From Enterobacter sp. CC120223-11 (GTDB lineage Bacteria > Pseudomonadota > Gammaproteobacteria > Enterobacterales > Enterobacteriaceae), in the NCBI RefSeq assembly GCF_900215375.1, contig NZ_OBEF01000003.1, positions 1 to 64,000 of the forward strand: a stretch of DNA of 64,000 nt, in the 5' to 3' direction. Numbering within the stretch: position 1 is the stretch's first letter; each line of letters begins with the position of its first letter. The notes under the pieces are model-generated. The model searched no databases. It saw only the letters and a program-made list of their open reading frames with translations, and was not told the DNA's origin. The translations under genes were made by a program, and so were the position numbers. Below are positions 28,589 to 36,385 of this stretch, in pieces.

Positions 28589-30333
28589 TGACCGTTGAGA
28601 AGCTTATCACCGACCATATAGATATCTGGTCTTCCGCGCTGCAAACCCGCTCCATGGCCGGGCGTGGCAGTAACGGCAAAATCGACCTCTATGGCATTAA
28701 GAAACTGCGCGAGCTGATTCTGGAACTGGCGGTGCGTGGCAAACTTGTGCCGCAAGACCCGAATGATGAACCGGCGTCTGAGTTATTGAAACGTATTGCT
28801 GTCGAGAAAGCGGAGCTGGTGAAGCAGGGGAAAATTAAAAAGCAGAAGCCGCTGCCGGAAATTAGCGAGGATGAGAAGCCATTTGAGTTGCCGGTGGGGT
28901 GGGAGTGGGTACGTCTTGCAGAGGCATTTGATGTACGGGATGGAACACATGATACTCCTAAATATCAAATTTCAGGTTACCCGCTGGTAACTAGTAAAAA
29001 TCTATCTTCAGGAAGACTTGATTTAAGTGATATAAAATACATTAGTGAAGAAGATTATAAAAAAATAAATGAGCGTTCATTTGTAGAACGTGGTGATGTT
29101 CTTTTTGCAATGATTGGCAGCATTGGAAACCCTGTAGTCATTGATATTGATGATGAATTTTCCATTAAAAATGTCGCATTATTTAAATACTATAAAAAAG
29201 AACTCTCTCAGCCATATTTTCTAAAAAACGTACTTGAAGCACTCTCAGTAAACCTTAAAATCGCCTCATCTGGTGGAGTACAACCATTTGTTTCACTTGG
29301 CGCTCTTAGAAATATAGTTATTGCATTTCCTCCTTTAGAAGAACAAAGGAGGATAATGATGAAGTTGTCGGAATTAATGTCCCTCTGCGACCAACTGGAA
29401 CAGCAATCCCTGTCCAGTCTGGATGCCCACCAGCAATTGGTAGAAACCCTTCTGGCAACGCTAACTGATAGCCAAAATGCCGAAGAACTCGCCGAAAACT
29501 GGGCGCGAATCAGTCAACACTTCGACGCGCTGTTTACCACCGAAGCGAGTATCGACACGCTGAAGCAAACCATTCTGCAACTGGCGGTAATGGGTAAACT
29601 TGTGCCGCAAGATCCAAGCGACGAACCCGCTTCTGAACTGCTTAAACGTATTGAGCAGGAAAAAGCGCAACTGGTGAAAGAAGGAAAAATAAAAAAACAA
29701 AAACCGTTGCCGCCAGTGAGTGAAGAAGAAAAAAATGTTGTGCTGCCAAATGGATGGATACAGGCACGAGTGGATGATGTTTTTAATATTATTGTGGATT
29801 GTCCTCACTCAACGGCTAAGTTTGTAGAAAAGGGGGTGTTATGTATTGACACTAATACATTTAAAAATGGCAGGTTAATTAATGATAAATTCCGTTTTGT
29901 TTCATATGATACTTATAAAGAACGTGTTTTGAGACTGGAGCCTATAGCTGGAGATATTGTTTTTGCGCGAGAAGGAAGTGTTGGTGAGTCAGTTGTCATT
30001 CCGGATGATTTAAAGTGTTGTCTTGGTCAGCGAGTTATGTTGTTGCGCCCATCCCCAAAAATGAATTCAGAATTATTAAGATATTTATTGTCGTCCAAAA
30101 AAACTTTAGAGGAATTGTTGTCACTTCATAAGGGCATTGGTGCAAAGCATGTAAATGTAAAAGATATAAAAAAACATGTTATTGCATTACCGCCAGAAAA
30201 TGAGCAAAACAGGATCTTAGTTAAGATCAATGATATGTATGTTTTATGCGATCAACTCAAATCCCGTCTGCAATCCGCCCAGCGAACCCAACTCCACTTG
30301 GCGGATGCGCTCACAGAAGCAGCATTAAACTAA
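28588..30333 (+). CDS. hsdS: type I specificity subunit HsdS, two target-recognition domains
   Basis: DNA-recognition subunit of 581 residues (EcoAI-type HsdS about 589). It consists of two half-subunits, each made of a conserved element (GKLVPQDP.DEPASELLKRI...KIKKQKPLP, near residues 52-92 and 337-377) followed by a variable target-recognition domain (about 111-251 and 391-540). The variable parts are strikingly AT-rich compared with the conserved parts, a sign of recombinational exchange. At the DNA level the 17-mer AAACTTGTGCCGCAAGA occurs at 28741 and 29596. The recognition sequence cannot be read from the sequence. Ribosome site AAGGGGG precedes the start. Confidence 0.93.
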   Translation: MTVEKLITDHIDIWSSALQTRSMAGRGSNGKIDLYGIKKLRELILELAVRGKLVPQDPNDEPASELLKRIAVEKAELVKQGKIKKQKPLPEISEDEKPFELPVGWEWVRLAEAFDVRDGTHDTPKYQISGYPLVTSKNLSSGRLDLSDIKYISEEDYKKINERSFVERGDVLFAMIGSIGNPVVIDIDDEFSIKNVALFKYYKKELSQPYFLKNVLEALSVNLKIASSGGVQPFVSLGALRNIVIAFPPLEEQRRIMMKLSELMSLCDQLEQQSLSSLDAHQQLVETLLATLTDSQNAEELAENWARISQHFDALFTTEASIDTLKQTILQLAVMGKLVPQDPSDEPASELLKRIEQEKAQLVKEGKIKKQKPLPPVSEEEKNVVLPNGWIQARVDDVFNIIVDCPHSTAKFVEKGVLCIDTNTFKNGRLINDKFRFVSYDTYKERVLRLEPIAGDIVFAREGSVGESVVIPDDLKCCLGQRVMLLRPSPKMNSELLRYLLSSKKTLEELLSLHKGIGAKHVNVKDIKKHVIALPPENEQNRILVKINDMYVLCDQLKSRLQSAQRTQLHLADALTEAALN

Positions 30334-30343
30334 GGAACAGACG

Positions 30344-31438
30344 ATGCCGGTTCATCATGCTATCTGGCAGGTAGGTGAGAATCCTCAGCCGCTGACCATC
30401 AGTAAGCTCGCCAGTGAAAAACTGCTGCAGAAGATGATTATTCAAGATCCGTCCATACTATCCGATCAGTGGATGATTATTGGTGAGGAGGTCAATACGC
30501 TCGACAGCGGGCGTATCGATTTGTTGGCTATCGCGCCGGATGCCTCGCTGATCCTGATTGAACTGAAACGTGATCGAACGCCGCGTGAGGTAGTCGCGCA
30601 GGCACTGGATTATGCCTCTTGGGTGGATGACTTAACCGCCGATCGCCTCTCGCAGATCTATGAAAAATTCTCTGGTGGCAATCTTGGTGACGCATTCAGA
30701 CAGCGCTTCAACGCTGAACTCGAAGACGACGTTATCAACAAGTCACACCAAATAATCATCGTCGCGGCGGAGCTGGATCCCTCCACTGAACGCATCGTCG
30801 ACTATCTGAGTAAATACGGAATCTCGATTAACGTGCTGTTCTTCAGGGTGTTCCAGCATGGAGATGAGCAGTTCTTAAGTCGCACCTGGCTTATCGACCC
30901 GAGTGAGACACAAACCAATGCCGCACAGGCTACTGCCACCGGCGCTAGTGCCAAAGAACCCTGGAACGGTGAGTTTTACGTTTCGTTTGGTGATCCACAA
31001 AGTCGGGTCTGGGAAGAGGCGCGTCGCTACGGTTTTATCAGCGCAGGTGGCGGAAGTTGGTATAGCCAGACTTTAAAGCAATTACAGCCAGGCAACCGCG
31101 TCTGGGTGAAAATTCCGGCAACAGGTTATGTCGGTGTCGGCATAGTACAGAGCGCCGTTGAACCTGCCAGTAGTTTTACGATCGACACCGATAACGGTGA
31201 AAAGCTGGCGATGGACGTACTCAAGTTTGGCGACTGGTATCGCGAAAATGCCGACGATCCCGACAAATCAGAATATTTTGTTCCTGTGAAATGGCTTGAA
31301 ACCCGCAGTGAACAACAGGCGGTGAATGAGGTCGGGTTCTTTGGCAATCAGAACACAGTGTGTAAGCCTACCACGCCAAAATGGCGTCATACGGTTGATA
31401 AACTAAAGCGTAGCTTCTCCCGTTGGAACGCAGAGTGA
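30344..31438 (+). CDS. PD-(D/E)XK nuclease-like (DUF91/NucS-like) protein with C-terminal PUA/EVE-like domain
   Basis: A 364-residue protein starting 10 bases after hsdS with a good ribosome site (AAGGA). The N-terminal half has a nuclease core: D59 in GRIDLLAI, E73-L-K75 in LIELKRD and then REVVAQALDYASWV, as in DUF91/NucS-type nucleases. The C-terminal half (about 210-310) carries a segment with RVWEEARRYGFISAGG, LQPGNRVWVKIP and GYVGVGIV, which looks like a small beta-barrel of the PUA/EVE type; such domains in restriction systems can read modified bases. The domain call for the C terminus is tentative. Co-transcription with hsdS is likely; it could be a separate defence nuclease. Confidence 0.65.
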   Translation: MPVHHAIWQVGENPQPLTISKLASEKLLQKMIIQDPSILSDQWMIIGEEVNTLDSGRIDLLAIAPDASLILIELKRDRTPREVVAQALDYASWVDDLTADRLSQIYEKFSGGNLGDAFRQRFNAELEDDVINKSHQIIIVAAELDPSTERIVDYLSKYGISINVLFFRVFQHGDEQFLSRTWLIDPSETQTNAAQATATGASAKEPWNGEFYVSFGDPQSRVWEEARRYGFISAGGGSWYSQTLKQLQPGNRVWVKIPATGYVGVGIVQSAVEPASSFTIDTDNGEKLAMDVLKFGDWYRENADDPDKSEYFVPVKWLETRSEQQAVNEVGFFGNQNTVCKPTTPKWRHTVDKLKRSFSRWNAE

Positions 31439-31477
31439 TCTGAGCAAAAGTATGTGTAAATCGTACCGGAGAAAAGT

Positions 31478-31909
31478 ATGACCACAGCAACAATAGGACA
31501 GTTGGCGGTAGTGCAAAAACTCAAGAGCCTCGGGGCAAGCAATGTTGTCGCTCAGAAAGAAGGCAATAAACCGTTTATCACATTTATTGCCCCAAACGGT
31601 AAAACGTACAAAGTGACGACCAGAGCCAAAACGGCAGGAACCTGGCAAACATCAACCCGCTACGGAATTGAACGTGCTGTTGATAAAAATGGCAGTGAGT
31701 TTTGGGTATTTATAGATCTGGGCCGGGAGCCTAATGCTTTCTATATCACGCCGCTCTTCTGGATCATGAATGATATTCATCAGGCTCATCTGGATTATCT
31801 GGGTAAGCATGGCGGACACCGTGCACAAAATGATGAGTCAACACATCATGCCATTTCAGTGAAACGTATTGCTGGCTGGGAAGATTGTTGGGAGCAAATG
31901 GGATTTTAG
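31478..31909 (+). CDS. island protein of unknown function, 143 residues
   Basis: Starts 39 bases after the previous gene with GGAG 6 bases before the ATG. The sequence has the look of the small restriction-endonuclease-like proteins found on integrated elements: a LGREPNAFYITPLFWIMND core, a conserved GKHGGHRAQNDESTHHAI stretch, and a closing RIAGWEDCWEQMGF. No complete PD-(D/E)XK motif can be read, so catalytic activity is doubtful. It is the last gene before argW. The function is not known. Confidence 0.6.
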   Translation: MTTATIGQLAVVQKLKSLGASNVVAQKEGNKPFITFIAPNGKTYKVTTRAKTAGTWQTSTRYGIERAVDKNGSEFWVFIDLGREPNAFYITPLFWIMNDIHQAHLDYLGKHGGHRAQNDESTHHAISVKRIAGWEDCWEQMGF

Positions 31910-31912
31910 TAG

Positions 31913-32156
31913 CAAAGGTTGTTGTAAATACATCTTTGATATGAGCGTGCCAGAAAGCTTCATGATGTCGTTCCCATTCTCCGGCAAGGATGCCAGCGAG
32001 AAATTTCCCAATCTGTACATCATCCGACCATTCCACTTGCTTTGAAGGTCTACAGCCATAAATGGCACCACTCAAGAGGCAATTGAAAACTGTGTAAGAG
32101 TGATGGTTGCTGAAAGGGTTGGTATTGCTGGTGTTATGAAACGAACTGAAGTGGTG
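31913..32156 (-). pseudogene. possible gene remnant between the last island gene and argW
   Basis: Read leftward from just after a TGA near 32156, one frame stays open and looks protein-like (TVFNCLLSGAIYGCRPS, then KFLAGILAGEWERHHEAFW) before running into the antisense of the neighbouring gene. No ATG or ribosome site suits it and no family was recognised. It may be the debris of a former island gene; chance is not excluded. Confidence 0.25.
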
Positions 32157-32167
32157 TGAAATATCTC

Positions 32168-32192
32168 AATGGTGTCCCCTGCAGGAATCGAA
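32168..32192. repeat. Right attachment repeat within argW
   Basis: 25 bases identical to 23051-23075; here they form the functional 3' end of the tRNA gene. Confidence 0.88.
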
Positions 32193-32244
32193 CCTGCAAC
32201 TAGCCCTTAGGAGGGGCTCGTTATATCCATTTAACTAAGGGGAC
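32170..32244 (-). tRNA. argW: tRNA-Arg (anticodon CCU)
   Basis: A complete 75-base tRNA gene read leftward: 5' GTCCCCTTAGTTAAATGG, anticodon CCU encoded at 32211-32209 within CTCCTAA, T-arm GGTTCGATTCC and an encoded CCA. It corresponds to E. coli argW with few changes, one G-C pair change near the acceptor end and one in the stem after the anticodon. It reads the rare AGG codon. It neighbours yfdC as in E. coli and is the insertion site of the defence island. Confidence 0.95.
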
Positions 32245-32324
32245 GAAGCGGCACGAGTATAGCGTTTTTTGGCAGTCAGGTTAAGCACATAGCTGACTGA
32301 CTGCTCAAAGTGTCGCCGTCTCCC

Positions 32325-33251
32325 TTATTTTGTATCTTCACTTTCCTGTTGTTTCGCTTTGGCTTTTGCTTCGGCTTTTCGTTTGTTGCTCATATCGTTA
32401 CGGATTTGGGCATGGCTCAGCAGGGCGAAAATAAAGGTGCCTCCACAGATGTTTCCGGCAAGGGTCGGCAGGGCGAAGGGCCAGAAGAAGTCGTGCCAGT
32501 GCAGGGTGCCGCTGAATACCAGGTAGAGAATTTCCACGGTGCCCACCACGATGTGGGTGGTGTCACCAAGCGCAATCAGCCAGGTCATCAGGATGATGAC
32601 CACGATTTTCGCCGCGCCAGCGGCCGGGAACATCCAGACCATGGTGGCAATCAGCCAGCCGGAGATAATGGCGTTGGCGAACATCTCCGCTGGCGTATTT
32701 TTCATCACGTCCATGCCGATTTTGGTGAAGGCATCGCGAGTCGGTTCGTCAAAAATAGGCATGTATTCGAAAGCCCAGGCGGCAATGCCTGTCCCGACGA
32801 TATTTCCGAGCAGCACCACGCCCCACAAGCGCATCAGCAGGCCAAAATTACTCAGCGTTGGGTTTTGCATCACCGGCAGCACGGCGGTGACGGTGTTCTC
32901 GGTGAAGAGCTGTTGGCGCGCCATAATCACGATGATAAAACCGAAGGTATAGCCCAGATTTTCCAGTAAAAACCCACCGGGCACGCCCTCAAGATGAACG
33001 TGAAAAATGCCTTTGCCCAGCAGCGATGCACCCATCGACAGTCCGGCGGCGATGGCGGACCACAGCAGCGCCATCGCATCGCGCTCCATCTCTTTTTCAC
33101 CGTCCTGACGAATGTGCTCGTGAATAGCCATCGCCCGGGAGGGGAGACGATCTTCATCCACTTCAATCTTTTCACCGCGGTCTTTTTCGTCGCTTTCCAC
33201 TTTCAGTTCTTCCGTATGGCGGTCGATTTTTTCGTCTTCAAGCTTGTCCAT
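32325..33251 (-). CDS. yfdC: formate/nitrite transporter (FNT) family protein YfdC
   Basis: Inner-membrane protein of 308 residues (E. coli YfdC 310) with a long charged N-terminal cytoplasmic tail (acidic and basic repeats, residues 1-65), six hydrophobic helices of the FNT channel fold (SMGASLLGKGIF, LPTLAGNICGGTFIFALLSH), and a short lysine-rich C terminus. The ion or solute carried is not known. Start ATG at 33251. It lies beside argW as in E. coli, and is divergent from mlaA across 167 bases. Confidence 0.92.
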   Translation of the reverse strand: MDKLEDEKIDRHTEELKVESDEKDRGEKIEVDEDRLPSRAMAIHEHIRQDGEKEMERDAMALLWSAIAAGLSMGASLLGKGIFHVHLEGVPGGFLLENLGYTFGFIIVIMARQQLFTENTVTAVLPVMQNPTLSNFGLLMRLWGVVLLGNIVGTGIAAWAFEYMPIFDEPTRDAFTKIGMDVMKNTPAEMFANAIISGWLIATMVWMFPAAGAAKIVVIILMTWLIALGDTTHIVVGTVEILYLVFSGTLHWHDFFWPFALPTLAGNICGGTFIFALLSHAQIRNDMSNKRKAEAKAKAKQQESEDTK

Positions 33252-33418
33252 CCGGAATTACCTTCATCTGTTTACCTGCGGTAAAGCGTAGCGGGTTTTA
33301 GTGGCGGGTACCTCGCGCTAAACTCTTAATTTCGGCTTATGCCATCAATAGCGATACGTCTGTTTCAAAATATGTATAAAATCAGTATGAGCAGTGATTT
33401 ATTTACAGGGAGACATTT

Positions 33419-34174
33419 ATGAATTTTCGCCTGTCTGCGCTTGCGTTAAGCGCAACGCTGCTGGTGGGCTGTGCCAGCACGGGTGACCAGTCGCAAGGTC
33501 GTTCAGATCCGTTCGAAGGCTTCAACCGTACCATGTACGACTTCAACTTCAACGTCCTGGACCCGTACGTGCTGCGCCCAGTGGCTGTCGCCTGGCGTGA
33601 CTACGTTCCGCAGCCTGCGCGTAACGGCATCGGTAACTTCACCGGTAACCTTGAAGAGCCAGCGATCATGGTAAACATGTTCCTGCAGGGCGATCCGTAT
33701 CAGGGGATGGTGCACTTTACCCGTTTCTTCCTGAACACCCTTTTGGGGATGGGCGGCTTTATTGACGTCGCCGGTATGGCGAATCAGAAGTTGCAGCGCG
33801 TCCAGCCGCATCGTTTCGGCAGTACGCTGGGGCATTATGGTGTGGGCTATGGCCCGTATTTACAGCTTCCGTTCTACGGCAGCTTCACGCTGCGTGATGA
33901 AGGTGGCGACACGGCAGATACCCTGTATCCGGTGCTGTCATGGCTGACCTGGCCGATGTCTATCGGCAAATGGGCGGTGGAAGGTATTGAGACGCGTGCG
34001 CAGCTGCTCGATTCCGATGGCCTTCTGCGTCAGTCTTCCGATCCGTATATCATGGTGCGCGAGGCCTACTTCCAGCAGCACGATTTTATCGCCAACGGCG
34101 GCAAACTCAGCGCGGAAGAGAACCCGAATGCGAAGGCTATCGAAGGTGATTTGAAAGACATTGATTCGCAGTAA
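33419..34174 (+). CDS. mlaA: outer-membrane lipoprotein MlaA (VacJ)
   Basis: Part of the Mla system that keeps lipid asymmetry of the outer membrane by removing mislocalised phospholipids from the outer leaflet. A lipoprotein signal peptide ends at the lipobox LVGC with the lipidated C18. The 251 residues equal the E. coli length; the conserved FNRTMYDFNFNVLD and GPYLQLPFYGS segments are present. GGAG lies 9 bases before the ATG. The partners MlaB-F are elsewhere. It ends at a hairpin shared with convergent fadL. Confidence 0.97.
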   Translation: MNFRLSALALSATLLVGCASTGDQSQGRSDPFEGFNRTMYDFNFNVLDPYVLRPVAVAWRDYVPQPARNGIGNFTGNLEEPAIMVNMFLQGDPYQGMVHFTRFFLNTLLGMGGFIDVAGMANQKLQRVQPHRFGSTLGHYGVGYGPYLQLPFYGSFTLRDEGGDTADTLYPVLSWLTWPMSIGKWAVEGIETRAQLLDSDGLLRQSSDPYIMVREAYFQQHDFIANGGKLSAEENPNAKAIEGDLKDIDSQ

Positions 34175-34191
34175 TCCTTGTCGCATAAAGC

Positions 34192-34218
34192 AAAAAGGCC
34201 GCTAAGCGGCCTTTTTTA
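34192..34218. terminator. Bidirectional terminator between mlaA and fadL
   Basis: AAAAAGGCCGC-TAA-GCGGCCTTTTTT, an 11-bp stem with A and T runs, between converging genes. Confidence 0.92.
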
Positions 34219-34236
34219 ATGTCTGATAAGCACTTA

Positions 34237-35568
34237 TCAGAAGCGGTAGTTGAAGTTGGAACCGAACAGCCACGCTTTACCATCAGAGCGGAATTTGTAC
34301 GGGCCTTCTTCGATGGTCACGTTCTGACCGTGCATATAAGAAGCGCCAACGTCGATGGAAGCATCCTGGTTAAACGCATAGGTTGCCCCTGCGCTCAGCC
34401 ACAGACGGTCCTGATCCGGGATGGAGATAGAGCGGTGATCGGCCGGAACCGGGCTGTCATCAAACGCGATACCGGTACGGAAGGTCCAGTTGTCGTCGTA
34501 GTAGTAAGTCGTACCCAGCGCCAGACGCCATGCGTCCTTGAAGCTCTCATCTTTATAGAACAGCGTCTGACCGTTCGAACCGTTCGCTTTCAGCTCCTGG
34601 AACTGACTCCAGCTGGTGTAGGTCGCGCTGTAGTGGATAGCCCACTGCGGTGCGACTTTGTTATAACCAGACAGCTCCCACATTTCCGGCAGGTTCAGGG
34701 TCAAAGAACCATCGACGGTGCGACCGTCGGTACCCGCTGGCAGGCCGAAGTTGCCGAGGATCTGGTTATAGGCAGACGGCAGGTCGCTCTTATATTCACC
34801 TTTGTCGAAGTCCACTTTGACTTCAGAACGGTATGTGAAGCCGTAGCGGTTATTTTTGTCCAGTTCATACAGGATACCGGCGTTCCAGCCGAAGCCCCAG
34901 TCGTCACCCTTCAGGCGAGCAATCTGAGTATCGGCAGGGATCTGCGCGACAGCACCAGCCAACTGCGGGTTAGAGTTCAGCGCACCAGAACCAGCAACAA
35001 TCTGGCCCAGGTCGCCTGCATAACGCTCAATTTTCGCTTTAGCATAGACAGCATCAAAGCCGAGGCCGAAGCTCCATGCGCTGTTCAGGCGATATGCCGC
35101 GCTCAGGTTCAGGTTCGCGGTGGTCAGATCGGTTTTACCGCCCACGCTTCCCGCCGCGTAGTCGTTGTTGTATTCCGTTGCCAGGCCATAGTTAGAGGTG
35201 ACAGATGCACCAAAACCAAATTGATCGTTAACAGGCATGACAAAGTGTAAGTTAGGTACCCAGGCAGTTGGCGCGATGTTATCGGCGCTGGTGCTCTTGC
35301 CTGTTGGCGATTTGCCGGAGATGTTGACGTCCGGATCAATGAACACGCCACCGATCGACATCTGCGGGCGGTCATACATCATGATCAGCGCCGGGTTGCG
35401 GCTGGCGTTACCCGGATCGTCGGCGATAGCGCCTTCACCGGAGTATGCACGGCCTAAGCCAGAAGCTGAGAATTCATTTAACTGGAAGCCTGCGGACCAG
35501 GCCTGGGAGGAGACAAGTGCCACTGCAACTGCGAGAGCAGATTTTGTAAAACGGGTTTTTTGGCTCAT
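34237..35568 (-). CDS. fadL: long-chain fatty acid outer-membrane transporter FadL
   Basis: Outer-membrane beta-barrel that moves long-chain fatty acids into the cell and serves as a phage T2-type receptor. With the ATG at 35568 (MSQKTRF), preceded by GAGG, the precursor has 443 residues (E. coli 446). A signal peptide to about residue 25 ends at [11 protein letters not shown], which begins the hatch domain; NPA in the hatch is kept (SRNPALI). The barrel ends NFNYRF with the terminal phenylalanine. Length differences with E. coli fall in the loop around [11 protein letters not shown]. FadR-like operators stand upstream. Confidence 0.97.
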   Translation of the reverse strand: MSQKTRFTKSALAVAVALVSSQAWSAGFQLNEFSASGLGRAYSGEGAIADDPGNASRNPALIMMYDRPQMSIGGVFIDPDVNISGKSPTGKSTSADNIAPTAWVPNLHFVMPVNDQFGFGASVTSNYGLATEYNNDYAAGSVGGKTDLTTANLNLSAAYRLNSAWSFGLGFDAVYAKAKIERYAGDLGQIVAGSGALNSNPQLAGAVAQIPADTQIARLKGDDWGFGWNAGILYELDKNNRYGFTYRSEVKVDFDKGEYKSDLPSAYNQILGNFGLPAGTDGRTVDGSLTLNLPEMWELSGYNKVAPQWAIHYSATYTSWSQFQELKANGSNGQTLFYKDESFKDAWRLALGTTYYYDDNWTFRTGIAFDDSPVPADHRSISIPDQDRLWLSAGATYAFNQDASIDVGASYMHGQNVTIEEGPYKFRSDGKAWLFGSNFNYRF

Positions 35569-35658
35569 GACCATAACCTCAATTGAGTTATTTTTATGCA
35601 AAATTTGTTACATGCCGTAACAGAAGCGCGAAGTGTAGGGTCTGTGTTACGTCAGAGA

Positions 35659-35673
35659 AATCAGACCAGTGCC
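35659..35673 (-). promoter_or_regulatory. Second FadR-like half-site upstream of fadL
   Basis: Read leftward it contains ACTGGTCTGATTT, a good left half and a poor right half of the FadR consensus. E. coli fadL has two FadR sites, so this may be the weaker one. Confidence 0.4.
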
Positions 35674-35679
35674 GAGAGT

Positions 35680-35695
35680 ATAGGTCTGACCAGCT
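35680..35695 (-). promoter_or_regulatory. FadR operator upstream of fadL
   Basis: Read leftward AGCTGGTCAGACCTAT fits the FadR consensus ANCTGGTCNGACCWGNT at nearly all defined positions. It lies 112-127 bases before the fadL start. FadR represses fadL in E. coli. Confidence 0.7.
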
Positions 35696-35819
35696 GGGAT
35701 GTTGCAAGTTTGTTTATAAGTTTTTTCAAGTGTGATCGAAGAAACATGATCCACCTGGCAAAATTGGGGCCATAAGGGTTCACCTGAGCGGGTGAATTTT
35801 GTTTTAGATCATTTTTAGT

Positions 35820-35835
35820 TGTGATTTAGGTCACT
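35820..35835. promoter_or_regulatory. CRP-like site between fadL and yfcZ
   Basis: TGTGA-TTTAGG-TCACT is a near-perfect CRP core (one mismatch). It could serve fadL, known to be CRP-dependent in E. coli, or yfcZ, whose start is 106 bases away. Confidence 0.5.
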
Positions 35836-35940
35836 TCCGGCCGCAGAAATAAATATCGACTGGAGACGCCAGGGGCAGGGGCGTAAAATAGACGCATTGT
35901 TTATCTGGCACCCTGAGTGCGAATACAGAGGAAATTTACG

Positions 35941-36225
35941 ATGAGTAAAAAAAGTGCTGATGAAACCCCGGTTTGCTGCTGTATGGATGTTGGCACCATT
36001 ATGGACAACACCGACTGCACCGCATCATACAGCCGCGTGTTCGCTACCCGTGCTGAAGCGGAACAAACTCTGGCGGCGCTGAGCGAAAGAGCGCGCGGTG
36101 TAGAATCCGATCCGTGCAAAATCGCCCCGACCTTTAAAGAAGTCGAAGGCGGCGTACAGCTGGATATCGATTTCGTTTTCTGCTGCGAAGCTGAAACCCT
36201 GATTTTCCAGCTCGGTCTGCGTTAA
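35941..36225 (+). CDS. yfcZ: YfcZ, small conserved protein of unknown function
   Basis: A 94-residue cytoplasmic protein matching E. coli YfcZ (94) closely; member of the YfcZ/YiiS family. A CCCMDVGTIMDN segment with three consecutive cysteines near residue 11 and a further cysteine pair near the C terminus (FCCEAE) is conserved. The function is unknown. The ATG at 35941 has GAGG 9 bases upstream; an upstream in-frame start at 35917 is rejected as it lacks a ribosome site. It ends at its own terminator, so it is a single gene. Confidence 0.92.
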   Translation: MSKKSADETPVCCCMDVGTIMDNTDCTASYSRVFATRAEAEQTLAALSERARGVESDPCKIAPTFKEVEGGVQLDIDFVFCCEAETLIFQLGLR

Positions 36226-36236
36226 TCCCTTCTCTT

Positions 36237-36270
36237 AAACGGTCCTGCCTGGCAGGGCCGTTTTCTTTTT
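36237..36270 (+). terminator. Terminator after yfcZ
   Basis: AAACGGTCCTGCC-T-GGCAGGGCCGTTTT forms a long stem with one G-U pair followed by CTTTTTT. Confidence 0.8.
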
Positions 36271-36344
36271 TATCTCAATGTGTTTTGGCTCTCACTTTTC
36301 GGCTTCCCCGATTGGCTGGATGTAAAAAATTAGTTAAGACTGTT

Positions 36345-36361
36345 ATCAGGTCAGACCACTT
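36345..36361 (-). promoter_or_regulatory. FadR operator upstream of fadIJ
   Basis: Read leftward AAGTGGTCTGACCTGAT matches the 17-base FadR consensus at all but one defined position. It ends 24 bases before the fadI start, where bound FadR would block transcription in the absence of acyl-CoA. Confidence 0.75.
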
Positions 36362-36385
36362 TTTTTACATCATCAGGGGAAGGTT

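Larger units (their letters stand above)
23051..32192. mobile_element. Integrase-less genomic island in argW carrying restriction and nuclease genes
   Basis: About 9.1 kb bounded by a perfect 25-bp direct repeat derived from argW, absent from the otherwise E. coli-like gene order. Contents, all rightward: a PDDEXK_4-like nuclease, hsdR, hsdM, hsdS, a DUF91-like nuclease with a C-terminal extra domain, and an unknown gene. No integrase, excisionase or transposase is visible, so it is either a decayed element or one mobilised in trans. argW is also the attachment site of the E. coli CPS-53 prophage. Confidence 0.82.
35569..35940. other. Divergent fadL-yfcZ control region
   Basis: 372 bases without a gene, containing the FadR-like sites for fadL and a CRP-like site near yfcZ. 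The rest shows nothing else recognised. Confidence 0.65.

Noticed and set aside
31764-32075. 103-codon leftward frame as an intact gene
   Set aside because: It starts with TTG, lacks a ribosome site and overlaps the rightward 31478-31909 gene; kept only as a possible remnant over its non-overlapping part.
23051-32192. Prophage
   Set aside because: argW is a prophage site in E. coli, but no integrase, structural, lysis or replication genes are present here.
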